A stretch of 64,000 bases of DNA from Promethearchaeota archaeon (GCA_016839705.1 JAEOTR010000019.1:1-64000); one strand, 5' to 3'. Shown: positions 43,801-52,874, counted from the stretch's first letter. Notes: a model not told the origin generated them from the letters alone. Made by a program: numbers and translations.

Positions 43801-45299
43801 TCTCTAAAATATCTGCTGATTTGAATGAAAACGATAAATCAGTACTAATTCACACGGACTTTTATTATTTAAATAAAGAACTAAGAAATTATATAGATAA
43901 TCACTTGTTAAAATTAAACAGAGAAAGAGTTGGGAAGATTCTATCCCTCTATGATTCAAGTATTAGGAATTTAACTTTAGGGACAAATATGCTAGAGCTT
44001 CAAAATAGAATTAACGATTTAAATGTTTTTGAAGAAATTATCCCAAAGAAATTCTATGATAAAACCAGTGAACTTCAGATTAATCAGGAAAGAAAAGAAT
44101 TTCTTGATACAAAGGAATATTTTGAGTCAGTAATAGAAAGTGAAAGAAAGGCTATTATTACTATAAAAATTGCGCTTGATCTTTTTAACTCAATGCAAAG
44201 ATTTGTTGATCAAAAGTATAATAAATTAAAAATTGAGTTAAAAGAATACTACAATAGATTTGTAAAAGATTCTGAAAACTATGATTCTTATTTAGAAAAC
44301 CAAGAGAACTTTGAAAATAAAAAACAAGAATTCGAGGAGAGATCACAAGAAATACAGAACCAAGTAGAAAATGAATTAAAGAAAATATCTTATAAAATAG
44401 ATGATTCAAATAAGTTAATACCAGAGATAAGAGAAACATTTGTAACGAAAAAAAACGATTATTTAGAAGAGTTCAATAATAAAACTGAGAAAATTAATGA
44501 TCAAATAGAGATCATGAAAAATGAATCTTTTCGGGAAAAACTAATAGACTTTATAAATAGCAATAAAATTAAATTAAGTCAAATGCTTGGAAATCTTGAG
44601 AGAAAAGTAGAAGATAATATCGAAATTAAAGAATTTAAAAAAATCAACATCTTAATCCAAAAAAGAGGAAAGAATATAGAAACTGAGATTAAAGAGATTA
44701 GTAGAGCCGCAAATATTATGATAAGAGAATATAATAGGCAATCAAAAAACTTTCAACAAATTTCTAAATTTGTATTAGATGATTATAATAAATTCATTAT
44801 CGAATTCAATGAGATACTGAATGAAAAAGTAAAATCATTAGAACGCTTAATTTTGAAAGCTTATATCAACATGATAATTAAAGCTGTTGCTAACGAATTC
44901 TTAACAGTGAGTTTTTTAAATAATGAACTAAAGATTAGGAAGCAAAATATCCAAGATCATTTATTATTCCTAATAAGTACAGGAGAATTAAAAGGGAAAT
45001 ATGATCCTCGATTTTTTATATATTTTGAAAATCCAGATGTAATGGATGGTTTAGATGAGACAGAATTAGAAGTTATAAAAAGTACTAATTATAAATTACA
45101 GATGTTTAAACACAATCTAAGAAACTTTGCTGTTCAATATGGCAGTATAATCGCATTCTTTTCTTCTATTGTAGCTATCTCATATTACTTATTTCTTTTT
45201 AGTGGTAGTAATCCCGTTGCACTTATTTTACCCATTATTTTTACAGTACTCATTTTAGGATATTACTTAATGAGGAAGAGGGAAGAAAAGATTAATTGA
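40887..45299 (+). CDS. Giant coiled-coil membrane protein with prenyltransferase-like toroid domain
   Basis: 1470 residues from TTG 40887. Residues 1-300 hold repeats of the alpha/alpha-toroid type seen in prenyltransferase beta subunits, such as HPDIYSTYFALVSIKNIG and GGYGFNQTEILNDTFWIVYILNLY, plus a CHDKECEICKNN cluster. About 320-470 contain winged-helix-like units. About 490-1340 are almost continuous Glu/Lys/Ile-rich coiled coil. At about 1345-1390 a winged helix reads LKIRKQNIQDHLLFLISTGE then LKGKYDPRFF, resembling PCI-type domains. Two membrane helices close the protein. It is probably anchored by its tail with a long cytoplasmic rod, a plan like eukaryotic tethers. No family is named for the whole. 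Confidence 0.7.
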   Translation: MNLINIEQKSAYPYITKFKKEPFKSFAIVKRKEIGRFYVKDYNRLLGFYNSFDENLLHDSSLTLEKLFWITLLGKYLKEEKKKKRDDLFSYIKKCEIRNEEQLGFKPSLNPHKHPDIYSTYFALVSIKNIGLLKEYFASENQSHIKEEIKNFILSLKKGNIFLHCHDKECEICKNNSPSMTLFYVMEIFTLLGVDIRNSRDQFRTFIGETKKKSNGLIYKYLCLKYIDLDSEVKEKEIQSLHQYQKESGGYGFNQTEILNDTFWIVYILNLYSWLLDYNPSGVYSFINNQLNEILISTEIWDVAHLIATSKLIVLLSLIWKKFINEIERVIFKELEKEKFIDLSQLKTNFGLSSDIEDLISYINLNYNFNLRILDNKIEFKNYLRNLSKGKQDFIQKFYDQISNKSIVSLSEMLKKYKTLNLETLKLKEDIIPIINEMISKNFFKGNIRVKKPFLAKTKYNFYLNNNLEKIIVSDTEINTERILEEKDKIEDIRNDIYNITLKLQNISDHIREEIESYLLIDEVDYAKERLKFIIRNAVIEADFLNENIENSFNEDLYFIQLKTILSTEITQWNKVYSVLHNNLVEVDSYLKGKINEKEILRNLDKLLENLMERLSLIEEDLDKKLDSFKRIFSENLEKKFAEIKLLPIIQHLNQLIDNINRYDKIIYNISQQITVKEADIVDKHRKIIDNWIGIKEKYENEYNFYNEGFQFFKEHLNKIEAVHVELNNEISKIGEITKKKISANQFQEAFEIIKNESDIVLNEKITEIKNLQSVVKNEISKKQKLYLLYKHLNDDLDNLESTIIDSIAKQSQSLKEKVTEERNKTEVQDFDNFVSQEVINLKNALVNTKARLDQIKILEIREINKEFDMLQSDFDKANKLFTKKFNSCIKSIENFKEKSKLTILQWENFVNFFINETAELKDEFINEVISNRINVMAIENKTNNIKLVDLRDDLKLSCKVLIKRLKDMIDISKISADLNENDKSVLIHTDFYYLNKELRNYIDNHLLKLNRERVGKILSLYDSSIRNLTLGTNMLELQNRINDLNVFEEIIPKKFYDKTSELQINQERKEFLDTKEYFESVIESERKAIITIKIALDLFNSMQRFVDQKYNKLKIELKEYYNRFVKDSENYDSYLENQENFENKKQEFEERSQEIQNQVENELKKISYKIDDSNKLIPEIRETFVTKKNDYLEEFNNKTEKINDQIEIMKNESFREKLIDFINSNKIKLSQMLGNLERKVEDNIEIKEFKKINILIQKRGKNIETEIKEISRAANIMIREYNRQSKNFQQISKFVLDDYNKFIIEFNEILNEKVKSLERLILKAYINMIIKAVANEFLTVSFLNNELKIRKQNIQDHLLFLISTGELKGKYDPRFFIYFENPDVMDGLDETELEVIKSTNYKLQMFKHNLRNFAVQYGSIIAFFSSIVAISYYLFLFSGSNPVALILPIIFTVLILGYYLMRKREEKIN

Positions 45300-45360
45300 T
45301 TATTAACTTCTTTATAGCCTTTCTTTTCTGGGGTACGCATATAGATTAATGTTAGAGAAA

Positions 45361-47508
45361 CTAATCATAGTCCATTATGAATTGAACATAATCCTCATGT
45401 TTTTTGAGATATCCTTGAAAACAAGCTTGGTTAAAATGAGTATAAAATATTATATCAACGATTTCTTCATCTCTGGCAAGATCCTGAAACTTTTTAAAGT
45501 CTAACTTCCCGTTTTCCCCAAATGTTTTCACGAGTTGAATTAATGCTTTCACATTTTTATTTAAATACCTTTTTCTCGATTTTTGAGGTTGGTTCTTTTT
45601 CCCTTTTAACTTTAATATTTTATTTTTCATATTGGGTAGATCTAATTTAATTAAGTCAGAATAAAAAGTCACTCCAGATTCCTTTATTTTTTCATACTCC
45701 TCGCTATTGCAAAAGTCATCTAATTGGCTAAGAATGTCATCAATAGAGCGGTTTGCTAGCATCTCTTTTTCTTTTTCTCTTCTTTCCTTAAAGTTTTTTA
45801 TGAGATCCAAGTCTGCACATTTGCTTATCTCAGATACAGAAAAAGTAATGGATTTTCGTTGCAAGTTTTCGTTTAACTGAATTTGCTTATATTCGGTTAA
45901 AATAGATTTCATTAAGTTTTCTTTTCTTCTAGCAACGTGATAGAAAGGAATATCAACAGTATCTTCAGTTACGAGTATATAACACCTTCCAGGGGCGTAC
46001 CTACCAGTTCTACCTCGCCTTTGAATTAATCTTATTTCAGATGGGACCGGTTCATAGAATATTATTCCATCTACATTTGGGATGTCAATTCCCTCTTCAG
46101 CAACGCTAGTCGCTATTAATACATTTATTTTATCCTCTTTAAATTTCTGAAGAATATCAGTTTGTACTTGTTGAGAAAACCCAATATCATCTGTTTTGGA
46201 AGATTGGCCAATAAATTTTTCAATTAATAATTGATTTTTAAATACGCTACTCAATTTTTGCTTTAAAAATTCAGCCATCTCTCTATATTGCGTAAATATT
46301 ATGATTTTTTTATTATTAAATTCTTCTACTTCTTCGCGGATAATTGAAATAATCTTCCTAATTTTTGGATGAGTTAAATTTGATAAATTTTCTTTTTCAA
46401 TCACTGAATCGATGAACATAAAATGTTTTGAATTCACTATTCTTTTTGCAGATAAGATACCTTGCTCAGCCTTATTTTTCAAACGTTCTAAAAAAGAAAT
46501 AAAGAGTGAAATATCTTGTGTTTCGATTAAATCTTTTGCATGAAGTAAAGAGACACAACTTGAACAATAGGAATATACAGAATGTATGTCAATGTCATTT
46601 TCTTTAATTATATCAATAATTTTTGGTTCCTGATAAAATAAACATTCTAAATACTCATCTTCTAATTCGTAACCCTGTTCATATCTTATTGAGATCGTTA
46701 AATCATGTGAAATTCTCAAAAAATCTAATTTCGAGTAATATCTTTTGAAAGGATTAATCAATTTTCGATCTATGAAGAACCTTAAAAAGCCTTGAAATAA
46801 ATTTTGCCACACTTGGCTTAGTTCCATAATTTTTGTTGGTAGATCTACTAAATTTATAAAAGTATCTATATCATGAATATAGTTTTTTACATCCTCATCT
46901 TCATAACTTCGATATACTATATTCTCAATTTGTAGATTATCACAGATTTCTTGGATTCGTTCATAATCTTTTCCAGGTGATGCTGTCAATCCTAATATCA
47001 ATGGATCATTACATGTTTCGATATATTCTTTTGAAATGAAATTGTAAGAATATCTCCCTTTTGTTTTATGAGCTTCATCAAATATAATTAATGAAACTTG
47101 TGTTAAATCATAGCGCCCTCTCACTATATCGTTATTAATTACTTGAGGGGTAGACACTATTATATTCGAATTTTTAAATAAATGTATCCTTTTATCAGGA
47201 GATATTTTTCCTGTGAAGGAGATGATTTTTTCAGCATCAAGCTCTAGAAATTTTTCACAGGAGCTTTTATGCTGAATAATTAATGGTCTTGTAGGAGCAA
47301 GAACAATTATCTTTCCCTTGGGATATTTTTCAAGAGAATGAGCAATCAATAAAATACCAATAATCGTTTTTCCTAACCCAGTAGGCAAAACAACTAAAGA
47401 ATTTTTAGTTTTACAACTTCTAACAATGTTTTCTTGATAATGTCGGTACAAGACAGTATCTTTTTTTATATAAAGCCCATTGTAATATTTTCTTGATTCG
47501 ATATGCAT
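45361..47508 (-). CDS. Hef/FANCM-type DEAH helicase without nuclease domain
   Basis: 715 residues. Motif I is LPTGLGKT (41-48), motif Ia APTRPLI and motif II DEAH (144-147). TASPGKDYER is motif III, and the C-terminal helicase half has IFTQYREMAEFL and RRGRTGR (motif VI). The insert between the two RecA folds (about residues 215-385) is helical and fits the Hef thumb-like domain. Archaeal Hef usually continues into an ERCC4 nuclease and HhH; here about 150 residues of basic helical sequence follow instead. It likely remodels stalled forks. Start ATG 47508. Confidence 0.8.
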   Translation of the reverse strand: MHIESRKYYNGLYIKKDTVLYRHYQENIVRSCKTKNSLVVLPTGLGKTIIGILLIAHSLEKYPKGKIIVLAPTRPLIIQHKSSCEKFLELDAEKIISFTGKISPDKRIHLFKNSNIIVSTPQVINNDIVRGRYDLTQVSLIIFDEAHKTKGRYSYNFISKEYIETCNDPLILGLTASPGKDYERIQEICDNLQIENIVYRSYEDEDVKNYIHDIDTFINLVDLPTKIMELSQVWQNLFQGFLRFFIDRKLINPFKRYYSKLDFLRISHDLTISIRYEQGYELEDEYLECLFYQEPKIIDIIKENDIDIHSVYSYCSSCVSLLHAKDLIETQDISLFISFLERLKNKAEQGILSAKRIVNSKHFMFIDSVIEKENLSNLTHPKIRKIISIIREEVEEFNNKKIIIFTQYREMAEFLKQKLSSVFKNQLLIEKFIGQSSKTDDIGFSQQVQTDILQKFKEDKINVLIATSVAEEGIDIPNVDGIIFYEPVPSEIRLIQRRGRTGRYAPGRCYILVTEDTVDIPFYHVARRKENLMKSILTEYKQIQLNENLQRKSITFSVSEISKCADLDLIKNFKERREKEKEMLANRSIDDILSQLDDFCNSEEYEKIKESGVTFYSDLIKLDLPNMKNKILKLKGKKNQPQKSRKRYLNKNVKALIQLVKTFGENGKLDFKKFQDLARDEEIVDIIFYTHFNQACFQGYLKKHEDYVQFIMDYD

Positions 47509-47647
47509 GTTATAGAGAGGAAGAGGTTTTTTCTTTTTAAAAATAATATCGCTGTTAGATTATTATAATATTGTGTTGAATTTTAGCTATTGAATTTACT
47601 TATTAATTGAGAAATATCTTATTAAATTCCATGCTTAATGGTCAAGA

Positions 47648-48643
47648 TTATGCTAGGAAAAATAGAATCTTCTTTTTCACAATTTCCCGTCTAATTATTC
47701 CCTTCTCTTCTAAGAATTTTAAAGTTAGAACTACCCAATCACGTCCGATTATACGTGTGAATCGTCTAGTTTTAGGGTATATAATATCAAGGATTTGATC
47801 AGGAGATACTCCCTTTTCTGAATAATTTTTAATAGCATCCAATACTTGTGCTTGGCGTTCATTCATCCGTTCCATAATTGCAGCAATAGTTTCTTTTGGA
47901 TTTTCGATAGTTTCACCATGTGCGGGAAGAATTAGTTTCAAATTAGGTAGACTCTGCATTTTTTTAATAGTTTCAATATAATCTGTAAGATTTGACTCGG
48001 GTGGTCCAAGCCAAGTTGATCGCATTTTTAAAACATTATCCCCAGAAAAAAGGACCCCTTTTTCCTCATTATAGAGAGAAATATGCTCAGGGGAGTGTCC
48101 GGGAGATGGAAAGATTTTCCACGGTTCACTATTAATTAGTATAACTGAATTATTATCAACAATTTCATCGGGTTGATCTAAATAAGAAAGACCGTGGATA
48201 CTCCTAAAAAATAAAAGTGTCCCAATATGACGAAGTCCATTCCAAATTTTTTGTATAAATTCATTTCTAACTCGTAAATAGTCTTCATAATCATCACCTC
48301 GAAAAGTGGTTTCGAAACTTACTTTATCTTTTATAGTTTTAGCAACATTCTCTGTTAAAACGATCTTTAAACCAAGAGCCTTACTGACAAAATTTAAACC
48401 ACTAAAATGGTCAGAATGACCGTGACTCACGATTATTCTTGTAATCTTAAATTCTTTTCTTTGCTTTTTAAATGAACTCTCTATTTTTTTGAATTCCTTA
48501 AGAAAGAACTTTAATGCTTTCTGGTATCCATATCCCGCATCAAAAATGATACCATCATTTCCCGCTAAAATATAAATATTATCTGAAGGTCTGAATCTTC
48601 CCTTTTCTTCGATTAAAAAAATCTCAGGATAAACTTCTCTCAT
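47648..48643 (-). CDS. Metallo-beta-lactamase-fold hydrolase with C-terminal winged helix (LACTB2-like)
   Basis: 331 residues. H74, H76, D78 and H79 in SHGHSDH form the first metal motif. FPSGH-like PSPGHSPEH supplies the next His, GDNV the bridging Asp and LPAHGE the last His. The C-terminal 80 residues (NERQAQVLDAIKNYSEKGVSPD onward) form a small winged-helix-like domain like that of LACTB2. Relatives are RNA endonucleases or thioester hydrolases. Start ATG 48643. The stop lies 140 bases before the helicase promoter region. Confidence 0.8.
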   Translation of the reverse strand: MREVYPEIFLIEEKGRFRPSDNIYILAGNDGIIFDAGYGYQKALKFFLKEFKKIESSFKKQRKEFKITRIIVSHGHSDHFSGLNFVSKALGLKIVLTENVAKTIKDKVSFETTFRGDDYEDYLRVRNEFIQKIWNGLRHIGTLLFFRSIHGLSYLDQPDEIVDNNSVILINSEPWKIFPSPGHSPEHISLYNEEKGVLFSGDNVLKMRSTWLGPPESNLTDYIETIKKMQSLPNLKLILPAHGETIENPKETIAAIMERMNERQAQVLDAIKNYSEKGVSPDQILDIIYPKTRRFTRIIGRDWVVLTLKFLEEKGIIRREIVKKKILFFLA

Positions 48644-48825
48644 TCAACTTTGAAAAATATTAACTGAAAAAAAAACTTTTGAATAATTCCCAAGTGATTG
48701 TTTTTGCTCTCCTTAATACTAAGGAGGATCTAGAATTTTTCATAAAGAACAGAACGATTAAAAAAGGGAGGTAAGATTTTAAATAATGGATCAAATATTC
48801 TTTATTATTTTTATGTTAAAGAAAG

Positions 48826-49596
48826 GTGAAAAGAATCGATCTTAAAAATATCTTAATAACAGGTTCAGGTTCTGGTCTCGGTAGAGCAATGGCAATAAGG
48901 TTAGCAGATGAAGGATATAACATAATTTTAAACGGTAGAACTGAAAGTAAGTTGATTGAAACAAATGAGATATTAAAAAAATTCAATATTAAATCTACAA
49001 TAAAAGTAGGAGATGTATCAGATTCTAAATTTGTTGAATCGATGATTTCGGAAATTATTGAAGAATGGGAATTACTTTATGGAGTTATTAATAACGCTGG
49101 AATCAGTAAGGGAAGTGCTTCAATTCTAGATAAAAACGAAAAAGATATGCAAAAAATAATGGATATAAATTTTAAAGGAGCATGGTTAGTATCAAAATAT
49201 GCAGCTAAATGTATGATAAAACAGAGAGAATTAAAACCTTTAAGGGGGAAAATTATTAATGTGTCCTCAATAGCGGGATTAGATCCAATGCCAGGTATTG
49301 GAATATATAGCTGTAGTAAAGCAGCATTGAATATGTTAACTAAAGTCCTGGCAAAAGAACTGGCACCTATAATAACCGCAAATGCAATTTGTCCAGGGTA
49401 TCATGTTACACCAATATATAATAATGATCCAAAACTAATTCAAAATTTCTGGGATTTGATAAACATGAAACCGCTCTTAAAAAGAGTAGGAACTGCTGAA
49501 GATGTTACAGGATTGATTTCCTATTTGGTATCAGACGATTCAAACTACATGACTGGTCAAATTATAAGTATGTGTGGTGGGGTTGTACTTCATTAA
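48826..49596 (+). CDS. Short-chain dehydrogenase/reductase
   Basis: 256 residues from GTG 48826. The Rossmann TGxxxGxG motif is ITGSGSGLGRA near the N-terminus, NNAGIS the structural motif, and SSIAG with Y-x-x-x-K in YSCSKAA gives the Ser-Tyr-Lys triad. NAICPGY follows. The end GQIISMCGG is typical of FabG-like enzymes. NAD(P)-linked oxidation or reduction of an alcohol or 3-oxoacyl group; the substrate is unknown. Single gene. Confidence 0.87.
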   Translation: MKRIDLKNILITGSGSGLGRAMAIRLADEGYNIILNGRTESKLIETNEILKKFNIKSTIKVGDVSDSKFVESMISEIIEEWELLYGVINNAGISKGSASILDKNEKDMQKIMDINFKGAWLVSKYAAKCMIKQRELKPLRGKIINVSSIAGLDPMPGIGIYSCSKAALNMLTKVLAKELAPIITANAICPGYHVTPIYNNDPKLIQNFWDLINMKPLLKRVGTAEDVTGLISYLVSDDSNYMTGQIISMCGGVVLH

Positions 49597-49811
49597 GGTG
49601 AGTTCTGAGTTAATGCCTGTTTAAAATTCTCTTAGTTTTAAAAATATTTCAATGAGCTCTTTCTTCCAAATATTTTGATATATAACAATATTTTTTTAAA
49701 AAAATTTGTGAAACAGATTCACAGAATAATATTAAAACTTATATCAAGAAAAAGAGAAAAAGAAAAAAAAAAATAAGATATTGTATAAATTTCGAGATTA
49801 ATCGTTAATTC

Positions 49812-50021
49812 TTAGAAGTATTTAATGGCAAGTAAAATGTCGTCCCGAGTTACCTTCTTACGTTTTGCATGTTTGGTTAAAGATAATGCGGTTTTAGTAA
49901 GTTTTTCAGCTGATTGACCCATCCAATCAACTAACTCATCTACAGCATCTCGAGCAACGATAACAGCGCCATTGTGTTTCATTAATCTTCTAATAGGACT
50001 CCAACTAATATATTCAGACAT
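49812..50021 (-). CDS. Archaeal histone (HMf-like)
   Basis: 69 residues from ATG 50021; the in-frame GTG 50036 just upstream lies within the Shine-Dalgarno context and is rejected. A single histone fold: SPIRRLMKHNGAVIVARDAV (helix 1 and loop), ELVDWMGQSAEKLTKTALSLTKHAKR (helix 2) and KKVTRDDILLAIKYF (loop 2 and helix 3). R-K-K-V-T-x-x-D-[IV] is the classic DNA-contact loop. No N-terminal tail. It wraps DNA as dimers or longer stacks. GGAGG at 50030-50034 indicates strong translation. Confidence 0.92.
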   Translation of the reverse strand: MSEYISWSPIRRLMKHNGAVIVARDAVDELVDWMGQSAEKLTKTALSLTKHAKRKKVTRDDILLAIKYF

Positions 50022-50029
50022 TTTTAATT

Positions 50030-50034
50030 CCTCC
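50030..50034 (-). promoter_or_regulatory. Shine-Dalgarno GGAGG of the histone gene
   Basis: Perfect GGAGG on the minus strand, eight bases before ATG 50021. It decides the start in favour of the ATG over the upstream GTG. Confidence 0.8.
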
Positions 50035-50547
50035 ACTTTATAATTTTTAAATGATTATTTTTGTTAATTTTTGTTATTATTAAAGAGTTTATTATATAGA
50101 TATTGATCTTTTGGATATTTAAAGATTTTGATATACTCTTGATTTACTTGGGATAAAAATAAAAAAAATTGAACGACAAAATTCGAAGTTATAAAAATGA
50201 TCAATCTCGTGTAAGTTAGTCTATTTTATTGGATAGGTAAATCTTGTTAAAATTTAAGACTTTTAAATATAAATCAATTCAATTCCTCATCAAAATTGAC
50301 TTTCTCGAAATTAATTTCAAAGATTTAAGAAATTCGATCAAATTTCGAAACGCTGAACTAGCTATTTTTGCAATATCGATAAGCTAGTATTTTTAAAATT
50401 TTCATTTAAGAAGTAAGCGATTGGGCAAAATAAGAAGAGTTTAGAAACAATTTATTAATTTCGGTTGAAAATCGATATGTTAATAAACTAAAGTTAGAAA
50501 ACTTAAGAATATAATCATCAATATCGAGTAAAATAATAGGAAAAAAA
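50035..50547. other. Long A+T-rich intergenic region with an inverted repeat
   Basis: About 510 bases without a convincing gene. An exact six-base inverted repeat CTAGCT/AGCTAG (50358-50363 and 50382-50387) encloses an 18-base loop. The segment next to the histone gene will hold its promoter. No tRNA, C/D-box pair or protein-like frame was found. Confidence 0.45.
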
Positions 50548-51537
50548 TTACCATACCAGTTGTTCATATTTACATTTAGTACATTGAATTTCCTCTCCTT
50601 TTTTTGGAAAATAAGGGAGATTGGCTCCACAATACTTGCATTCTAAATCGTGTATATCGTCGAGATTATTTATGATTTCTCTAGTTAAAAGTTGTTTTTT
50701 AAATTCATTTGATAATGACGTTAAAAATGAAATAAGCACATGATGGTTTTTCGAGGTGCCGATTATTTCTACCTTATATGATGCAATCTGCCCAATTATT
50801 AATACATCATCTGTCGATTCTAAATCAGATCCAAAATACCAAAAGATTCTTCTTTCTGGATCCTTTGTTATTAATTGAAGGCTTTTTCTTAAGAAAACCT
50901 GTTCTAAGATATTGAAATATAAATCGGAATTATAATTTCCTAATGCTCCAATCCCTAAGCTTTTTATTGCTCTTTTCATTTCGGGAATTTGGGAAAATTC
51001 TCCGATATAAGAACTTGGGATTATCTTAGGATTAATAGTTATATTATCTAATTTTACATTAATCGGTTCTGAATTAAGGACCCGTATAAAATCTTTGTTA
51101 TTCACAAAGGTGACTATTGATCTTATCTCTCCTTCTCTTCCTAAAAAGAGAGGAGTAAAATGTAAATTAATTTGCTTTTTGCCTCTTTCGTTTAATTCAT
51201 CAAATTCAAGAGTTATTTTTGTTTCTTCCCCTTCTTCAATCGGTTCGGGAATGTATATAGTAGGAGGATAGCTTCTCGTGAGTGTTAAGAAATTTGAATA
51301 GTAAGTCTTAATTTTTACTTCGGTTATTGGCGCCATACTTTCATTTACTAATTGGATTGAAAGAACATAATGCCCACCATAGGGTTTAAATTCATGTAAT
51401 AGTAATATTTTATTTTCCTGATCAAAAGTTTCAAATGAATATTTAGGAAACTCTTTACTTTTCTTTTCTGCTTTACTTTTAAAAACCACGAGATTTTGTG
51501 TCAGATCTGGGCTTATACCATTTCTTTTTTCCTTCAT
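50548..51537 (-). CDS. Ig/appendage-like beta-sandwich protein with C-terminal zinc ribbon
   Basis: 329 residues. Residues 60-200 read as a beta sandwich: GGHYVLSIQLVNESMAPITEV, KIKTYYSNFLTL, EETKITLEFDEL and KQINLHFTPLF. This is the order of Ig-like or adaptin-appendage-type folds (L-x-N-x-[ST]-x-x-x-[IV]-x-x-[VI]). A mixed alpha/beta part follows, and the C-terminus is a zinc ribbon, LECKYCGAN to IQCTKCKYEQ. No signal peptide, so it works in the cytoplasm. The resemblance to trafficking adaptors is only at the level of pattern. Confidence 0.55.
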   Translation of the reverse strand: MKEKRNGISPDLTQNLVVFKSKAEKKSKEFPKYSFETFDQENKILLLHEFKPYGGHYVLSIQLVNESMAPITEVKIKTYYSNFLTLTRSYPPTIYIPEPIEEGEETKITLEFDELNERGKKQINLHFTPLFLGREGEIRSIVTFVNNKDFIRVLNSEPINVKLDNITINPKIIPSSYIGEFSQIPEMKRAIKSLGIGALGNYNSDLYFNILEQVFLRKSLQLITKDPERRIFWYFGSDLESTDDVLIIGQIASYKVEIIGTSKNHHVLISFLTSLSNEFKKQLLTREIINNLDDIHDLECKYCGANLPYFPKKGEEIQCTKCKYEQLVW

Positions 51538-51668
51538 AATAGATGAAGATGATTGTTAATTGTCAAGTTTGATTTGAATTTCTAAATTTCGATAAATAAT
51601 AATACGACAATTTGATTTATATATTTTTTAATATTAATTTTTTTACTTTCATTACTTACTTAATCCTA

Positions 51669-52346
51669 GTGATATATAAAGAATTAGAAGCATTATTTGA
51701 AAGCTCTACAATTAAACCTTCATTTGAGGAAGTTCATGTTATATTGAGTTTATTTATATTTGATGAGCATCGGGAAGGAATTGGAAGATATCGCTTACAG
51801 AAAGAATTATTAATTGGTGAAGGAACAGCTAAATCCTTAATTAAAAAACTTAATGAAAAAACAAGATTTTTAATTGTAACTGACAGAGGGAAACGAAAAG
51901 GACATATACTTACAGAAAAAGGGAATAATTTTTTAATTGAAATTAAGAAGAATATACCGATATTAAGAGAAGGAGATCTATCTATGTTGAGGAGTATTAT
52001 AATCATCGAATCGTCCAACATTAACCCATACTTTTGTTTAATAAAAAGCGCTGCAGAAAATATTACAAATGGAATTGAACAAAGAGATGCTGCAATTAAA
52101 GTTGGAGGGAGCGGTGCAACTTGTCTTATTTATAATGGAAAAAATTTGGTATTTCCTTCACGTTTAGATTCCGATGATTCCTTTAATATCATAAAAGATG
52201 ATATTCTTAACTATTTTAAAAAGGAGATTACCAAAAACAAAATTAACTTAGAGAAAAATGATGTTATCATTATTGGTTTAGGAGAAAATACACAAAAGTC
52301 GAGATTGGCAGCATTAAATTCTGCCCTAACATTGATAGGAAGTTAG
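51669..52346 (+). CDS. DUF4443-like winged-helix protein
   Basis: About 225 residues from GTG 51669; an earlier in-frame TTG at 51612 would add a hydrophobic stretch that looks like translated promoter DNA. The N-terminal 85 residues form a winged helix: EEVHVILSLFIFDEHREGIGRYR, LIGEGTAKSLIKKLNEKT, then TDRGKRKGHILTEKG. The C-terminal half has GGSGATCLIYNGKNLVFPSR and DVIIIGLGE, the plan of DUF4443, which resembles the regulatory part of archaeal riboflavin kinase/regulators. The JAMM gene follows after 16 bases, so the two are likely co-transcribed. Confidence 0.65.
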   Translation: MIYKELEALFESSTIKPSFEEVHVILSLFIFDEHREGIGRYRLQKELLIGEGTAKSLIKKLNEKTRFLIVTDRGKRKGHILTEKGNNFLIEIKKNIPILREGDLSMLRSIIIIESSNINPYFCLIKSAAENITNGIEQRDAAIKVGGSGATCLIYNGKNLVFPSRLDSDDSFNIIKDDILNYFKKEITKNKINLEKNDVIIIGLGENTQKSRLAALNSALTLIGS

Positions 52347-52362
52347 AGGTTATTAGTAATTT

Positions 52363-52860
52363 ATGAAGAGAGAAAATGATATAAAGTTAATCCTCCCATT
52401 AAGCATTGTAGAGGAATTAAAAACGTGTAATAGAAAGGCATTACCAATAGAATCGTGTGGATTAATTTTCGGAGAAATTGCTGAAGTTGAAATTAATCTT
52501 GAAAAGCGTCAAATTCATTATAGAGGAAAGCGATTTTATTGTATAAAATCAAATGTTGAATCTTTAGGATCTTTTAATTTAATCCAGGATTCAGATAAGT
52601 ATTTTGAAATACATCAAGAAGCTGTGATAAGAAATAAGTTAAGAATGATAAGTATTTTTCATTCTCACCCGGTTCCGGCATATCCAAGTTCTATCGATGT
52701 AGAGAATATGAAATTCCTCGATAAAGATATTGGGAAAGTTAAAAATCCATTTAAAAATCAAATTTGGACGATAATGAATATGGAAACAGAAGAAATTAAC
52801 GGGTTTATTTATTTTAATGAAGAATTAATGCAAATTGATTTACAAATACGAAAGAATTAG
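52363..52860 (+). CDS. JAMM/MPN+ metallopeptidase
   Basis: 165 residues, a single JAB1/MPN domain. E30 in LPIESCGLIFGE, H100 and H102 in IFHSHPVPAYP, S109 and D112 complete the JAMM zinc site. Six residues separate H102 from S109, one fewer than the usual seven. Members cleave isopeptide or peptide bonds of ubiquitin-like modifiers (Rpn11, archaeal HvJAMM1). The proteasome beta gene lies 14 bases away on the opposite strand, which supports a role in removing ubiquitin-like tags. Start ATG 52363. Confidence 0.85.
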   Translation: MKRENDIKLILPLSIVEELKTCNRKALPIESCGLIFGEIAEVEINLEKRQIHYRGKRFYCIKSNVESLGSFNLIQDSDKYFEIHQEAVIRNKLRMISIFHSHPVPAYPSSIDVENMKFLDKDIGKVKNPFKNQIWTIMNMETEEINGFIYFNEELMQIDLQIRKN

Positions 52861-52874
52861 TGTAAAAAAACAAT

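Noticed and set aside
50358..50387. Inverted repeat considered as a C/D-box RNA or intrinsic terminator
   Set aside because: No RUGAUGA/CUGA box pair was found around it, and the six-base stem with an 18-base loop has no T tract directly after it.
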